From Acanthacorydalis orientalis (lineage: Eukaryota; Arthropoda; Insecta; Megaloptera; Corydalidae), in contig CM068313.1 of the NCBI GenBank assembly GCA_034766995.1, positions 54,650,981 through 54,714,980 on the forward strand: a stretch of DNA of 64,000 nt. Direction: 5' to 3'. How positions within the stretch are numbered: the first letter of the stretch is position 1; the number at the start of each line of letters is the position of its first letter. The translations under genes and the position numbers were made by a program. Of this stretch, positions 1-10,690 are shown in pieces. The notes below the pieces were generated by a model. It made no database searches, was not told the DNA's origin, and saw only the letters and a list, made by a program, of their open reading frames with translations.

Positions 1-30
1 GTTTTCAAATAATATATTATGCATTTAATA

Positions 31-1305
31 TTATGTTGCTGCAAAAATAATTGCGATTTTTGCGTATCGAGTATAAAAACGCATATATCAGTTAAAAATT
101 TTATTTATTAATTAAAATAAAGACTATTGGCTTGCACACATTTCTCCTAAAGGGAAACAAGTTTGTTTATTTCTACAAGATAGAATTCTGGAGTCCTGAA
201 ATTAACGAATTCATTGAAAGCGCTTTGAGTTGATGCTTAATCTTTGAAAACCGTCTCTCGTAGGAAATTACTCAAGTGTTCAAAAAATGATAATTTGTCT
301 CAGTCAAGTCCGGAGAATAAGATGGGTGAGATAAGGTTTCATAACCCAGTTCATTTAATTTTTTTTACAGTCATTTGTGAGACGTGTGGTTGGGCGTTAT
401 GATGAAGAAGAATTGGTCCTCTTCGATTGACTAATGCTGCCCATAAATGATGCAACTTCTCATGCATTTTTCTCAATTTTCTGACAATGTTTTTCTACTG
501 TTTTTGTTTCACCAGGATTTAAGAGTTCGTAATGAATGATGACCACTTGTTGACCAAACAGTGACTATGAACTTTTCTTCATGAAGCTTCGATTTAGGAA
601 ACTGTTTTGGTACTTCTCCTTGGTCTAGCCACTGCGATGTACGTTTACAATTGTTGTAGAGAATCCATTTTTCATCACATGTGACAATGCGATCAAGAAA
701 GGGATCATTCATCTTTTCGCAAAAGAAGCGCAGGACAGACTTCGTATCGCCGAATTGCTTCATGTTCATTCAATTCATTTATTTCATTAGGCTTAAATGT
801 CGAACAACTGTTGTATCATTAACATTGAGTTAAATTGAGTTCTTCTATCAACTCTATAGTTAAGTTTTTTTTACGTGGGACCGCTTCAATAATGGTTCTA
901 AAATCATTATTATCTATAGCTTAAAGGACGTCCAGGAACCTCCTCATCATCAATGCTTTTGTTTCCATTACGAAATTGTTAGAATCAGTGTTGAAGTATA
1001 CGTTCATTAATTGACTCTTCGCTAAAAACAAATTTAATATTTCGAGCAGTTTCTGCTGCTTTACCTCCTAATTGAAACTTATATAACAAAATAGCGCGAA
1101 TTTTCTTTTTTCCATGACTAATTGAAAATATTATATCCAACAGTACTAAAGAATGAAAACAATAGACATAAGATGAAAGCAGTAATGCTAATTTCATTGT
1201 TTACAATTTTGTTTCACATGACTTTAACAAAAGATAATGTTTACTAGAAAAATCTCCGCCAAACTTAAAACGATAAAAACCGCAATTATTTTTGCACCAG
1301 CCTAA
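31..1305 (-). mobile_element. Mariner element, full length, decayed
   Basis: Both ends carry the same roughly 30-bp terminal inverted repeat: left TTATGTTGCTGCAAAAATAA, and right the complement of a TTAGGCTGGTGC start. Each is flanked by TA (29-30 and 1306-1307), the mariner target duplication. The repeat resembles that of the Hsmar1/MADE1 (cecropia-like) group. About 1275 bp is the normal size of a complete mariner. The transposase reads on the minus strand but is broken by stops and frameshifts, so the element is non-autonomous. Confidence 0.9.
190..1120 (-). pseudogene. Mariner transposase pseudogene
   Basis: Minus-strand pieces of a DD34D mariner transposase. The N-terminal helix-turn-helix region reads near 1110-985 (IRAILLYKFQLGGKAAETAR). 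The first catalytic block is at 769-509, with CDEKWILYNN and a KSKLHEEK stretch. Near 445-370 the second block reads LLHHNAQPHV where HDN or QDN is expected, so the second catalytic Asp appears replaced by His. The third block near 320-300 keeps only part of SPDL. Frameshifts and stops separate the pieces. In the living family this enzyme cuts the element out at its inverted repeats and inserts it at TA; this copy cannot encode it. Confidence 0.85.
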
Positions 1306-1589
1306 TACATAGTTGTGTGCTATAATATAATGTCTTTTAATAAAGAATCATAATAGGAAAGTTCTTTTTTAAACAATGTATTATGCATTTTATGCTATTC
1401 CCTGCAAAAACAACATAAGTCAAAACAATTGACGTTGATTTTTTTATACTTTAAGGTTTCATACGACAGTAACTATTACTCAACTAATAAATTAAATGCA
1501 TGTAAACAAATCAACAAAGAAAATATTTTAAAAGTATTATTATTATTGTATTTCGCAGTTTTTATTGAATCCTGTAAAATTTAAATTCT

Positions 1590-2260
1590 GTGATTTGTGA
1601 GTTCCAACAGAACCTCCAACATGCCTGTCAATTTCACGCGTTAGTGAAAAATTCGATTTCAACAAACATCATCAGGAGCATTATTACTGGTGATGAAATT
1701 TGGGTTCATTATTTTGTTTCTGAATCAAAACAGAAGACTATGCACTGGCATAAAAATGAGGCATACGCTAAGAGATTTAACGTAGTGCCGTACGCTGAAA
1801 AGGTAATGTTAACAATATTTCGGGACTCGTAAGGAGTTTTGCTGATAGATTATAAAAGGAATGGCCGAACTATCTCATATACATACTACGCTTATATTCT
1901 TCATCGTTAAAAAGAAGCAATAAAGAGAAAAACGTAGAGCTAAATTAACAAAAAAAGTACTCTTAATTCACAACAAGCCATCAATTCACAGAGCCCAGAC
2001 TGGCAAGACTGCTCTGACATCATGTAGATTCGAGGAAATTAATCATCCACCATACAGTTTCGACTTGCTGAACATTATTTGTTTCTTAATTTGAAAAATT
2101 ATAACAGTAGTCCATGCAGTAGTGTAGAAAGGATTGGGCACCATGAAAAAAGATCTTCGTGGAAAGCATTTCACCGATTATGAGTAATTACAAGTAGACA
2201 TAAATGAGCATTTTGAAGATAAATCGTTTGTCACTTTTTATAAAAGTTTAGAAAAATTAA
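1590..2260 (+). pseudogene. Mariner transposase pseudogene, second family
   Basis: The plus strand reads a mariner catalytic first block (SIITGDEIWVHYF, then a KTMHWHKNEA-like stretch) followed by a degraded continuation. NHPPYSFDLL stands near 2043-2075 where HPPYSPDL is expected, and MKKDLRGKHFTDYE and KSFVTFYKSLEKLIDRC lie near 2142-2270, typical of the C-terminal tail. Several stops and frameshifts interrupt it. A terminal repeat may begin near 1400 (CCCTGCAAAAACAACATAAG), but I could not pair it with a right end. Confidence 0.75.
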
Positions 2261-2377
2261 TTGATAGATGTAACAAATATGTGCGTTTTCTAGGAGAATG
2301 TATTAAAAAATAAAAATATAAACCATAGGTTTTCAATTTTTTTTCTCCCCGATTCCGAATCCAAAAAACATTCCTTG

Positions 2378-2413
2378 TATATATATATATATATATATAC
2401 ACACACATACATA
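2378..2413. repeat. (TA)n(CA)n microsatellite
   Basis: Uninterrupted TA dinucleotides pass into CA repeats and end exactly at the TA flanking the pogo-type terminal repeat at 2414. Confidence 0.95.
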
Positions 2414-3290
2414 CAGTGGAACCTAGTTAGTCCGGATACCGTTAATCTGGATTTTCGGTTTATCCGGATTATAAAACCTAATCCCTGTCAGAAGTAAGAA
2501 AGATAGACATACGGAAAACCTATAAAAACGAAAAATCAAAGAACTTCTAAGTACATTCTTGCTTGAGTGTAACGTTGCATCTTTCAAGAATCGTCTTGTT
2601 TTCTGTGAATCGGCGGCATATGATCTTCATTGTTATGTATTCCGTGGGCGTGATTTTTAAGTTTACTTAATATCTTGTTGAATTTATTCTAAACTTTTAA
2701 GATTTCGATTATAAAAAATTACTACTTCCCTGTTGAATAAAAATGTAGAGAAACGTTGCGTTATGTCTTTGAGATGCATAAAGATTACATTGATTTAAGA
2801 AACGAATGCTGCTGCCTAGATTGGTTAAACAGGTGGAAAACTCGTCATGGTGTACATCAACTTATAGTATCTGGTAAGAGCCTTTCCGGTGATGCTATTT
2901 TTATCTTAAAAAGGAACTTAAGAAAAATTGTTTCTAAAAAGTTAAAACCAATTTAAATTTATAATTCCGATGAAATTGGTCTTTTTTACAAGATGCTAAC
3001 AGGAAAGGCCTTAGCTTTGAAATTAGAAGATTCGGCTGGAGATTATAAAAAAGGTAAAGAAAGGATCACATTTCTTGCTTGTACTAATGTTTCAGGGAAA
3101 CATAAATTGCCCCTTGTATTGGCTGGAAAATCTGTTAGTCTCATACTTTAAAACATACAAACAATTCTTCTTTGTCGGTTGTTTACAAGTCCTTGAAAAG
3201 TGCTTGGATGGATAGTGTGGTTTTTAAGGAATGCCACTAAAAATGTGACTCTTTTAACAACTAAAGCAAAATATAGGAATTTCCAGGAAA
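2414..3290 (+). mobile_element. Pogo/Tigger-like element, partial, decayed
   Basis: Begins TA-CAGTGGAACC followed by two TCCGGAT-like motifs, the hallmark terminal repeat of Tigger/pogo elements. From 2756 the plus strand reads a CENP-B/jerky-type helix-turn-helix (DWLNRWKTRHGVHQ, then SGKSLSGDA). From about 2957 it reads the DDE core start (NSDEIGLFYKML, GDYKKGKERITFLACTN, HKLPLVLAGKS). The first catalytic Asp is in NSDE. After about 3150 the frame decays, and the right terminal repeat is not visible before the microsatellite at 3444. One frameshift or stop lies near 2956. Confidence 0.8.
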
Positions 3291-3441
3291 TAATAAAAAT
3301 TATTCTATGTAAAAATTGTTGCAGTTATAAGTCTTGTTACTGTACTCATTAACAGATGGTTGTTTTATAGCAGCCAAGTTAATTTGTGAAATTTTGAAAA
3401 ATGTAAAAACATTTTCAGTGTCCCTAAAAATATATCCATCA

Positions 3442-3443
<2 letters not shown>

Positions 3444-3510
<67 letters not shown>
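3444..3510. repeat. (TA)n(TG)n microsatellite
   Basis: About 25 TA units followed by TG units. Open frames across it encode only Tyr-Ile repeats and are not genes. Confidence 0.95.
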
Positions 3511-4202
3511 AGGGTGGGTGGGAATAACCCAGTACATATGTGTGTAAAATAAATTATAAAATTAATTATCCCACGGTTCGTGATCTTAAATAACCGATTA
3601 CAACTTTCAACCAATATTCGAATTCGAATTTCTTATATTTCTATTTGATAAATCAGTCGATAAATACAGTGACCGCAACGGGACTCCAATAACTATGAAT
3701 CACAGATATAGAGATGATTAAGAGTTCGGCCGGTCCGCAACTATATATTAGTTGTGGGGATGGGATCGCAGTAATTGTCACATACACACGCGTGCCACTG
3801 GCCGCTAAGTGGACCATTATAACGACATGATATATCGGGGATCGAACCAGTGTCCGCCTACTTGTGAAACAAATCGTCGATTTTCTCTTATCGATTGGAA
3901 AACAGTTGGCCCGTAGCCAGAATAGTTCGCTTCTATTCACTTGTCGGCGAACGTGCGAGTGTATATAGAAAAAAAAAGTTTTAGCGGTCTGCACACGTTA
4001 AATGGTTGTTTATTTTATGCGATACTTTCGAATGCTAAAAGTTGAGGACGACATAAATTTCGGAATACGCTCGGTGACTATTGATGTGTCGGTTTGTAGT
4101 TATGTCTTTTTTTTAAATTACGAGTCTCAAAAACGCTACCAAGACGCGAATTGCTACTTTTTACCCTTTCCAGTAATAATCTATGTCACTGTACGATGTA
4201 TA

Positions 4203-4203
<1 letters not shown>
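3511..4203. other. No recognised gene
   Basis: Mixed-composition sequence with small open frames on both strands (up to about 110 codons) that resemble no family I know and lack codon-like bias. Part of it (3700-3970) is GC-richer than its surroundings and may be low-copy host DNA. Confidence 0.5.

Positions 4204-4260
<57 letters not shown>
4204..4260. repeat. (TA)n microsatellite
   Basis: About 28 TA units immediately before the first copy of the 92-bp module described at 4261-5293. Confidence 0.95.
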
Positions 4261-4269
<9 letters not shown>

Positions 4270-4382
4270 ATTCTAAACTCCTGTTTTATGTTATCTCTTG
4301 TTCATTTTAACCTATTCTGTGTAGTCATACAGCCTACAATTAATTAGTAATATCTCTCTTTTTTTCTTTCTTTCTTTCTCTA

Positions 4383-4415
<33 letters not shown>

Positions 4416-4719
4416 GTATGTATATTCTAAATTCCTGTTTTATGCTATTTATTGCTCATTTTGCCAATTCTGTGTAGTCAAATAGCCTACAATTAATTAA
4501 TAATCTCTCACTTTCTCTTTCTCTCTCTATATGTATACATATCTATATATATATAGAGAGAGAGAGAAAAAGAGAGATGTATATGTATATATATATATAT
4601 ATGTGTGTATATTGTAAATTCCTGTTTTATATTAGTTTTTGCTCATTTTGACCAATACTGTGTAGTTATATAGCCTACAATTAATTAGTAATCTCTCTTT
4701 CTTTCTCTCTTTTTCTCTC

Positions 4720-4753
<34 letters not shown>

Positions 4754-4926
4754 AATGTATATATAGAGAGAGAAAAAAGAGAGATGTATATATATATATA
4801 TTTATACATAAATATATATATATATATATATACATGTACAATCTAAATTCCTGTTCTATGTTATTTCTTGCTCATTTTGACCAATTCTGTGTAGTAATGT
4901 AGCCTACATTTGATTAGTAAGTTCTT

Positions 4927-4982
<56 letters not shown>

Positions 4983-5137
4983 TAGAGAGAGAGAAAAAAG
5001 AGAGATGTATATATATAGAGAGAGAGACAGAGAGAGAGAGAGAGAACTTACTAATTAAATGTAGGCTACATTACTACACAGAATTGGTCAAAATGAGCAA
5101 GAAATAACATAGAACAGGAATTTAGATTGTACATGTA

Positions 5138-5206
<69 letters not shown>

Positions 5207-5293
5207 ATTCTAATGTAATTCCTGCTTTATGTTAGTTTTTGCTCATTTTGACCAATTCTGTCTAGTCATATAGTTTACAATTAATTAGTAATT
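4261..5293. repeat. Six copies of a 92-bp module spaced by TA/CT microsatellites
   Basis: A module of about 92 bp (start TATATTCTAAATTCCTGTTT; containing GCTCATTTTGACCAATTCTG; end CCTACAATTAATTAGTAA) occurs at about 4261-4352, 4414-4506, 4601-4692, 4832-4924 and 5200-5293, plus one inverted copy at 5045-5138. Copies are separated by TA, CT and GA arrays. Copies 4 and 5 are almost exact reverse complements, making a large palindrome. No coding capacity is evident. It may be a degenerate nonautonomous transposon spread locally together with its microsatellites. Confidence 0.85.
4832..5138. repeat. Large palindrome, arms about 93 bp
   Basis: 4832-4924 and 5045-5138 are reverse complements with a single visible mismatch (TTTGATT against TTTAATT). 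They are joined by CT/TA/GA microsatellite sequence that is itself partly self-complementary. The DNA could extrude a cruciform. Confidence 0.9.
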
Positions 5294-5426
5294 ACAATTA
5301 ATATATATATACATACATATTTATATATATGTATATATATATATATATACATGTATATTTATGCACATATATATACATATACATATATATATATATATAT
5401 ACATATATATATACTTTAAAAAATAA
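5294..5426. repeat. Impure TA/CATA microsatellite
   Basis: Interrupted TA arrays with ACATATA variants, lying between the module cluster and the truncated mariner at 5427. Confidence 0.85.
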
Positions 5427-5747
5427 AATTAACTAAGTTATGAAACCATACCACCCCTCTTCATTCTCCGGATTTGTCTCCGACAGATTACCATTTTTTT
5501 ATCATTGAAATAATTTTCTACGGGAGAAGGTTTTCGAATATCAATCAGCTGAAAGTGCTTTCTATGAATTCTTTAATTCCAGAGCTCCAAGATTATAATC
5601 TTGTAAGAATAAACAAACTTGTTTTTCGTTGGAAAAATGTGTGCAAGCCAATGGTCTTTATTTTGATTCATAAATATAACTTTTAACTAGTATATGCGTT
5701 ATTATATTCAATACGTAAAAACCGCAATTATTTTTGCACCAACCTAA
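5427..5747 (+). mobile_element. Mariner 3' end, 5'-truncated
   Basis: The plus strand reads the C-terminal third of the transposase family seen at 31-1305: SPDLSPTDYHFF at about 5470, then a tail through LVFRWKNVCKPMVFILI. The right terminal repeat (ACCGCAATTATTTTTGCACC) ends at 5747 and is followed by TA (5748-5749). The third catalytic Asp (PTDY) is present. The left part is missing and the fragment starts at a microsatellite, so microsatellite-mediated truncation is likely. Confidence 0.85.
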
Positions 5748-5751
5748 TATA

Positions 5752-5803
<52 letters not shown>
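5748..5803. repeat. (TA)n microsatellite
   Basis: TA array beginning directly at the TA target site of the preceding mariner end. Confidence 0.95.
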
Positions 5804-5805
<2 letters not shown>

Positions 5806-8407
5806 GCGATACGAGCGGTTGCAGTGACCCCCGGGGCCGGCGAGCGTAGAAACTAGCAGATAGAACCACCTTATTGTGTTGAAAAATTCAAATATAGTTG
5901 GTGTTTCTGCCATGTGAGTGAATGTTATGTTTCCATATAATTATTGTTGAAATTTCGCGATACAGATTGCCGAACAAAATCACCAGATACCAAAGTTTTT
6001 GTAGGGTTACCTAAACAGCAACATTTATTTGAATAAACCACTGATGATTAAAAACGTGAAGGATAATATTCGAAATCTGGAAGTCGGTAGGATAACCTAA
6101 GACATGTGCAAAAATCAGATGAAACATATTATCGAAAAGGTTGACGCTTTTTTGCCTCAACCAGAATTTGTTATTTGATTGACATTATTTTTCATACGTA
6201 ATTCCGTAAGGGAGTGTGTTCTTCGTTGAGGTTGTCCTTGGTTGACAGCACTCTAAATAATTTCTATACATTTAAGTATTAGTATTTGAAAAAGTTATGT
6301 AAGTTTTATACAGTCATAATGCATATATATATTAAAGTGAGAATTCATAAAATTGATTTTTCTCTAAAATAGAAAACAAAGTCACTTTCCGGATATCAAA
6401 GGTCAAATTTTACATTTTTTACGAAAGGACTTTTTGTATCACAAATAATTTTTTTAATTTCTTAATACTAACTTGTAGTCAATTTTATTCCTGAACTTGA
6501 AAATGTTCAGGATTTTGTGAAATATTTAAAATTACTACTTTAAACAGTATTTTTTGCTAGCTTGCATTATTCATTGTCTGAGGCATTTCTACACATGTTC
6601 GTTTCACTCTAAAAATTTGACATTTCTCGGTGTGTTTTGATGCACTCCATTCCGGAGTAAAAATCTATTACAAATACGGTAAATTTCAAGTAAAAAAGTA
6701 ATTTTAATAATCAAATTCATAATAATTGGTTATAAATTTAGCATCTTCACAGCTTGCAATTTTTACTAGTATATGTAAGAAGTTGAAATTATAACCTAAT
6801 TAATGATATTTTATGCAGTCGTTCGCACTGTTCTTGAAGATCAAAAAGAATGTCAAAGTATGTCTAAAAGATGAAAATCTAATCAGAAACTTGAAAACAC
6901 AGACACAATAAAGATTAAAAAAGAAAAACTGGACAAAAAGTGGCTAAGAAGAAGTAAAAATTACGTTGGATATTTGAAGTTTTAGTTGTTAGAAGGGTTG
7001 CATAATTCTGTTCTTATATTTTATCATTATTGGCGATAAAAATATATTTTATTACATTATAGCATTGGTAATGAAAATTTGATTTCAAAATGTTTCTAAT
7101 TGTTGTTATAATCCTCACAATGCATAAATATCTAGTGAAGAATATCTATAAATCATGTTTCCTTTTCTAATATTTCTTTCAATTTTCTTCCTTTTTCTTG
7201 AATATTTCATATTTCCACATCCTTTCTAATCTCTACTCTCATTACATGAGTGAGAAAAAGCGTTTTTGAGTGATCGGTTCTTTAATTATTTGATTCGACA
7301 ATTTACCTCAACAAAGGATTGCACTTGCCTTAACCAAGAACACCAGATCCTTGGTTGAAGCGCTTGGAAAAAATGTGTCCCGTTTCAACAATTTCTAGTC
7401 CATTTTATGTAACATGTAGTTATGCTTTTTAGTACCTCTTGTCATACCTTAGGTGTACATTTAGCGATTCAAAACAAAACATTCAACAATTTTATGATAT
7501 TTTTCGTTTTTTAAGCAAAAAAGTTAAAGTGTCTCAACAAAGAGCACTCCTCTTATTGTTTTCTATATTCAGCTTTGAAGAGAGTTGAGGAACGGGCTAT
7601 TTTTTTTTATTTACCAAATATAATCTTGTTCTTAGTATACATTATATAGTAAAGTATTACAGTAAATATTCCTGTCGATGAAAATCATAGATTTTTATTC
7701 AAATGACCTGTTTCGCATTTCAATAAAAAGTATTCAAACGAAGTTGCCTCGCCCCTTCTATAAAAACTAGTTATTAGCAGGGAGATGAAAATAAAAAAAA
7801 TCATTACTGAATATACTGACTGCTACTTAAATGTTATTTTTCAAGTAGCCAATAACCATCTACTATATATTATATTATTTTATCAAGCAGAACAGTACAA
7901 CACTACATTCACATAAAATATATTCGTCACACCGGTTTTATTTTATAACACGCCGTGCATCCAGCGGAGTTTAAATTAAATTACTCCACGTCGAGCAGAC
8001 GAACACAGTTCTGTAATTGTGACGGCGACACCCATTTATACTGAACGGCGGTCCGCAGGTCTGGTTCCTGTTCTCAGTGTCGTCTTTTGCGGTCTCTTTT
8101 ACAGCATAAGACAGTACTCTCTCATACATGGACGTGTGTACCGAACACAGTGGCATTGACACACGTGCGTGCACGTACACACACTGAAACATAGACGTAC
8201 AGACAGACGGACAGATTATACCAGTGCAGAGAGCGTCGCGCCGCAAAATGGGAAGGAAAATTTTATCGTTCAGCGTGACGCACCGCAGCGAACCAACGAT
8301 ATCAAATGCGCAAGTTGTTTCCACCCGACGCTCACCCGCGTCAAAGCGTCGCCCTGTGAACCTTCTACAATATCTATATACACACACACATAGACCGTTT
8401 ATACACA
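5804..8407. other. No recognised gene; AT-rich, with a GC-richer block at 7950-8400
   Basis: I find no recognisable coding sequence. A short motif like GTGTTCTTNGTTNAGG occurs at about 6219 and, in reverse orientation, near 7338 and 7535; its meaning is unknown. From about 7950 to 8400 the sequence is GC-richer and carries overlapping open frames on both strands (7971-8414 minus, 8169-8472 plus) that resemble nothing known. It may be unique host DNA. Confidence 0.5.
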
Positions 8408-8425
8408 GACACATCTATCTATCTA

Positions 8426-8468
<43 letters not shown>
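8408..8468. repeat. (ATCT)n(TA)n microsatellite
   Basis: Short ATCT tetranucleotide run passing into about 20 TA units. Confidence 0.95.
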
Positions 8469-8470
<2 letters not shown>

Positions 8471-8608
8471 GAACTATCTTCGTTTGGTATGTCTTGAAAA
8501 CCGTCTTCGGTATAGTAGTACTCTATACTTGGAACGATAAAATTTAAGCTACGTAAAGGCAATGCTAGATGTGTAGGTTTTTTTTTAAAAGAATAATATA
8601 TTTTTCTA

Positions 8609-9871
8609 TTGGATCAGTGCAAAAGTTCGTATACGATTTGAAATTGAAACTCAGGCGATTCTTTTTCACAGAAAACGCATTTATTAATCAATTGTGTATT
8701 CGTCATCGTTTTATGCAATCATTTTCCAACCATCAGATAGCTACTGGATTTCTCATTCATAAAAGCTGCGTGGTTTTTCGACATAAAAGGCAATGGGGTG
8801 GTTTTTGACGGTCTCTACGGTGTCAATTCTTTATCTATTACTTTCGAAACAAATGATAAACCGAAGGTGCAATGTCTGGAGAATACAATGGATACGATAT
8901 GATTTACCATTTCAAATGGTTCAGTTTTTGCAGTCAGTTTTGTTGTATGTCATTTTGCGTTGATATGGTGGAAGGTGAGTTACGGTTGACCAAAATCGGA
9001 CGCTTTTCTTTAATAGATGCGTTCAGTTTGGTTAGTTGTTGACAATACTTCTTCTTAGTAACTGTTTTGCTCCGTGGAAGGAGCTCGAAATAAACAACAC
9101 CTTTGCAATCCCATCAAACACACAGCAATACCTTCATCGGATACAAGCCAGCTTTGGTGACAGGCTCTGTCTCTTCACTCGCTTGTTTCTACGTTCATCT
9201 GCGTCGAACGTTGTTGTACAGGATCCATTGCTTATCTCCAGTCACCAACCGATCCAAAAAAGGCTCTTTATTGAGACGTCCAAGCAACGAAACTGCCGAA
9301 GAGAATCGATTACACTTATTTTTTTCAGAAAACCGAGTGCGGCACCCACGTATCGAGTTTCAATGTGAACTTTAGCTTATTTAAATGCCGAAATGCAATC
9401 GGTCTGTCAAACATCGAGTGTTTCGGCAACATCTACTGTCGAAGTTCGTGAGTTATTGTCAACTAAAACGCGCACAACAACGTCGTCGAACTTAACAGGC
9501 CGTCCAGAGCGGGGTTGAACTTCGAGGTTAAGATCACCAAGTCGAAATTTAGCAAACCATTTCTTCACAGTTGGAAGTGATGTTGCATGGTCAAAATAAA
9601 CCTCCCGAATATTTTCTTTTTAGCCCGGTTACTCCTTTCCCAAACTCGTACAAAATAACGTAACGAAAAGTGTATCTTTTTGTTGTCCTACTTCAAAAAT
9701 ATTTCTTACACACAAATCGAATCGAAACGAATGCGTCTGATGCTCAAATAACAGATGTGACTCTCATCTTTCAAATTATATACAACATGAATACATTTCA
9801 ATCACGAGCGCGCTGTACGACACTCTTAACACAACCTATTAAATTGTATAGGAATTTTTGCACTGATACAA
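8609..9871 (-). mobile_element. Mariner element, full length, decayed
   Basis: Terminal repeats of about 31 bp: left TTGGATCAGTGCAAAAGTTC, right complement TTGTATCAGTGCAAAAATTC. The left end is preceded by TA (8607-8608). On the minus strand the transposase reads from about 9640 to 8620: KKWFAKFRLGDLNLE and QPRSGRP (helix-turn-helix), a diverged LFWIGW at the first catalytic block where LDRLVTGD is expected, QWILYNNVRR, VLLCVWWDCKGVVYFELLP, RPILVNR, then a YSPDIAP-like third block. Frameshifts and stops are frequent. Open frames on the plus strand here are shadows. Confidence 0.85.
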
Positions 9872-9873
9872 TG

Positions 9874-9875
<2 letters not shown>

Positions 9876-9933
<58 letters not shown>
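9876..9933. repeat. (TA)n microsatellite
   Basis: About 28 TA units lying between the mariner right end and the piggyBac fragment that starts near 10030. Confidence 0.95.
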
Positions 9934-9936
<3 letters not shown>

Positions 9937-10029
9937 GTGTGTGAGTTCGGGCGCGGTTGAAGTGAAACTTCCGAGCTGTAAATATATAATAGATTTTTTT
10001 TAAATATTAATTTTCTGGTAAACTCTATT

Positions 10030-10690
10030 TTTCCAGGAAACAATACTTCGTTTTGGTGATAAAAGAGATCGTCAGGAACGCCGAGCTCATGACAAATTGA
10101 TCACTATCCGTGATTTATGGATTAAGTGGGTGAATAACTTTCCCCACTTGTATACCCTATATGAAAATATCACTGTATATGAACAACTGGTCACTTTTCG
10201 AGGCCGATGTCAATTTATGTAGTATATACTTGCGAATACCGCAAAGTATGCAATATAAATATGGGCTCTATGTGATAATAGAACAAATTTTACCTGGGAA
10301 ATACAAGTGTATGCGAGAAAAGGAGCTAACGAGGCAACAGAACGAAATCAAGAACAGAGTACTTGGTTTAATAAAAAACCTGAAAGGCTGAAACCTCACA
10401 TGTGATAATTTTTTTACCACCTACGCTCTTGCTATGGAATTATTGAGGAAGAAAAATACGATCGTTGGTACAATAAGATCCAACAAAATACTTTTACCAG
10501 TTTCAACATGAGAAAACATTCGCCGGCGATCAGTATATTCGAGACATTTTTATTTCACGGATACCCTAACTTTAGTGTAATATATTCTCAAAAAATATAA
10601 GATTGTTTGAGTAATTAGTACTCTTCATCAGTACAATACAACTTCAGCTGATGAAAAAAAAATAGTTTTGTGTGTAACTTCAGTATTTTT
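10030..10690 (+). pseudogene. piggyBac transposase pseudogene, middle part
   Basis: The plus strand reads the catalytic middle of a piggyBac (DDE_Tnp_1_7) transposase across frameshifts. In order: ILRFGDKRDRQERRAHDKL and IRDLWIKWVNNF, ENITVYEQLVTFRGRC (a Tyr stands where the first catalytic Asp of VDEQL is expected), the IWALCDN stretch, CDNFFTTYALAMELL-like sequence with the second Asp, VGTIRSNK, and LVISTLHHQYNTTSADEKK. The next part of the protein resumes at 11940, so the gene is split by the insertion at 10668-11935. The N-terminus is lost at the microsatellite ending at 9933. Confidence 0.85.

Noticed and set aside
7971..8472. Overlapping open frames of up to 147 codons
   Set aside because: Open on both strands in GC-richer DNA, no recognisable domain, and no splice or start context beyond chance.
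9036..9375. Plus-strand open frames of 110 and 90 codons
   Set aside because: They are shadows of the minus-strand mariner transposase at 8609-9871.
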